Origin: Bradyrhizobium quebecense
Lineage (GTDB): Bacteria; Pseudomonadota; Alphaproteobacteria; Rhizobiales; Xanthobacteraceae
Assembly: GCF_013373795.3 (NCBI RefSeq)
Contig: NZ_CP088022.1
Location: forward strand, 8,067,501-8,131,500
DNA: 64,000 nucleotides
Direction: 5' to 3'
Shown here: piece after piece, positions 63,469-64,000 of the stretch
Layout of the letters: each line of letters starts with the position of its first letter
How positions within the stretch are numbered: position 1 is the stretch's first letter
The notes under the pieces: generated by a model
The model's database searches: none
Seen by the model: only the letters and a program-made list of their open reading frames with translations
Told to the model about the DNA's origin: nothing
Program-made: the position numbers and the translations under genes

Positions 63469-64000
63469 TTACAGCGTATGATGTACCGAGACTGAAAACA
63501 CGGTTTCGGCGAACTCACGATTGTGGCAACGATCGGAAAACGGAATCCAATCAATATAGGCGCCCGAAAACCGGGGCCTTATGCTCATCAGCTCGTCGAA
63601 TGCGGAACGGGCCTGCTCTCTTTCTCCGAGCCGGACCAGCGAGTCGATCTTGACCATATGGGCGTACCAATATTGCTCTCGCCGCACGATGGCGAGGTCC
63701 GCGTAGGTGATCGCGTCGCTGTATTTTTTCAGAAGATTGCTCATCATCGCCAATTCGCCCAGGACGAAGAAGAGATGGACGTCGAATGGGCTAAGCCGTC
63801 GAGCAAGCTGGAGCGGCCGCTCCGCCTGATCCGCCTTACCTGAGAGGTTCAGTGTGCAACCGATCTGCGCGTGTGCAATGGCGAGGCTCGGCGTCAGTTC
63901 GACCGCCTGGAGGAGGAGGTCGAGGGCGGGTTGCATGTGTCCCAGCCAAGTCTCTGCGGTGCCCGCGAGCCAATAACCCCGTCCATCCCCGGGATCGGCC
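63469..64000 (-). CDS. TPR-repeat protein, 3' end (adenylate-cyclase-type C-terminus), 5' end outside window
   Basis: The frame is open to the window edge. Visible are about 176 C-terminal residues with TPR-like helices (A-L-D-L-L-L-Q-A-V-E-L-T-P-S-L-A-I-A-H-A-Q-I-G; K-A-D-Q-A-E-R-P-L-Q-L-A-R-R-L-S-P). The D-P-G-D-G-R-G-Y-W-L-A-G pattern resembles C-terminal parts of rhizobial class III adenylate cyclases or regulators with TPRs, but no catalytic domain is in the window. The P450-DyP gene starts 52 bases downstream on the same strand and may be co-transcribed. Confidence 0.7.
   Translation of the reverse strand, partial: ADPGDGRGYWLAGTAETWLGHMQPALDLLLQAVELTPSLAIAHAQIGCTLNLSGKADQAERPLQLARRLSPFDVHLFFVLGELAMMSNLLKKYSDAITYADLAIVRREQYWYAHMVKIDSLVRLGEREQARSAFDELMSIRPRFSGAYIDWIPFSDRCHNREFAETVFSVSVHHTL

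Overview
The window reads as GC-rich chromosomal DNA of an alphaproteobacterium of the Rhizobiales, most likely Bradyrhizobium or a close relative. The grounds are recognition rather than a database search: families of palindromic intergenic repeats of the kind I associate with Bradyrhizobium (cores such as CTCACCCGGATCGCATC and GGGCTTGTCCCGGCC), small SANT-like and DUF3606 proteins, TRAP, GMC, MBL-fold and SDR genes, a PRISE-like reductase, and rhizobial IS3, IS4, IS21 and IS66 elements.

Positions 1-23.6 kb look like core or ordinary catabolic chromosome. Contents are a truncated TRAP binding protein; a PRISE-like SDR; a GntR/PhyH/SAF-oxidoreductase cluster; an M20 peptidase; an ECF41 sigma factor divergent from its carboxymuconolactone-decarboxylase-like partner, with a recognisable ECF41 promoter between them; an IS4 insertion inside an intergenic palindrome; an alpha/beta hydrolase; a methylguanine-DNA methyltransferase; two MBL-fold hydrolases around a GST and an FAH-family hydrolase; a quinone reductase; two SDRs; CvpA; a GMC oxidoreductase; and coniferyl aldehyde dehydrogenase. 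Palindromic repeats fill most intergenic gaps.

At 23.6 kb an initiator tRNA-Met (CAT) overlaps the 3' end of an antisense serine recombinase gene. This looks like the left boundary of an integrated element. From there to the window end the DNA is accessory: a poorly coding stretch (26.6-28 kb), a complete type I restriction-modification operon (hsdR-hsdM-hsdS), a cluster of very small genes (some decayed), a tspO gene cut by an IS21 element, a replication-initiator-like HTH protein, an orphan PAS-HWE histidine kinase, a giant DUF4011/SF1-helicase/Vsr-like nuclease with a GreA-like tail, an unrecognised 251-residue protein, and an McrBC pair whose McrB carries an EVE-like insertion in its AAA+ domain. 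HsdRMS, the DUF4011 helicase and McrBC together make this a restriction/defence island.

The right part is IS-scarred. An IS3 element holds a whole IS66 element that itself carries a passenger gene; an 8-bp target duplication proves the nesting. The IS3 abuts a beheaded subtilisin-like protease. The last complete gene encodes a 1519-residue protein fusing a P450-like domain, a central region with two membrane segments, and a DyP-type peroxidase; it lies just downstream of a TPR-rich gene that leaves the window. I did not find the island's right attachment site within the window.
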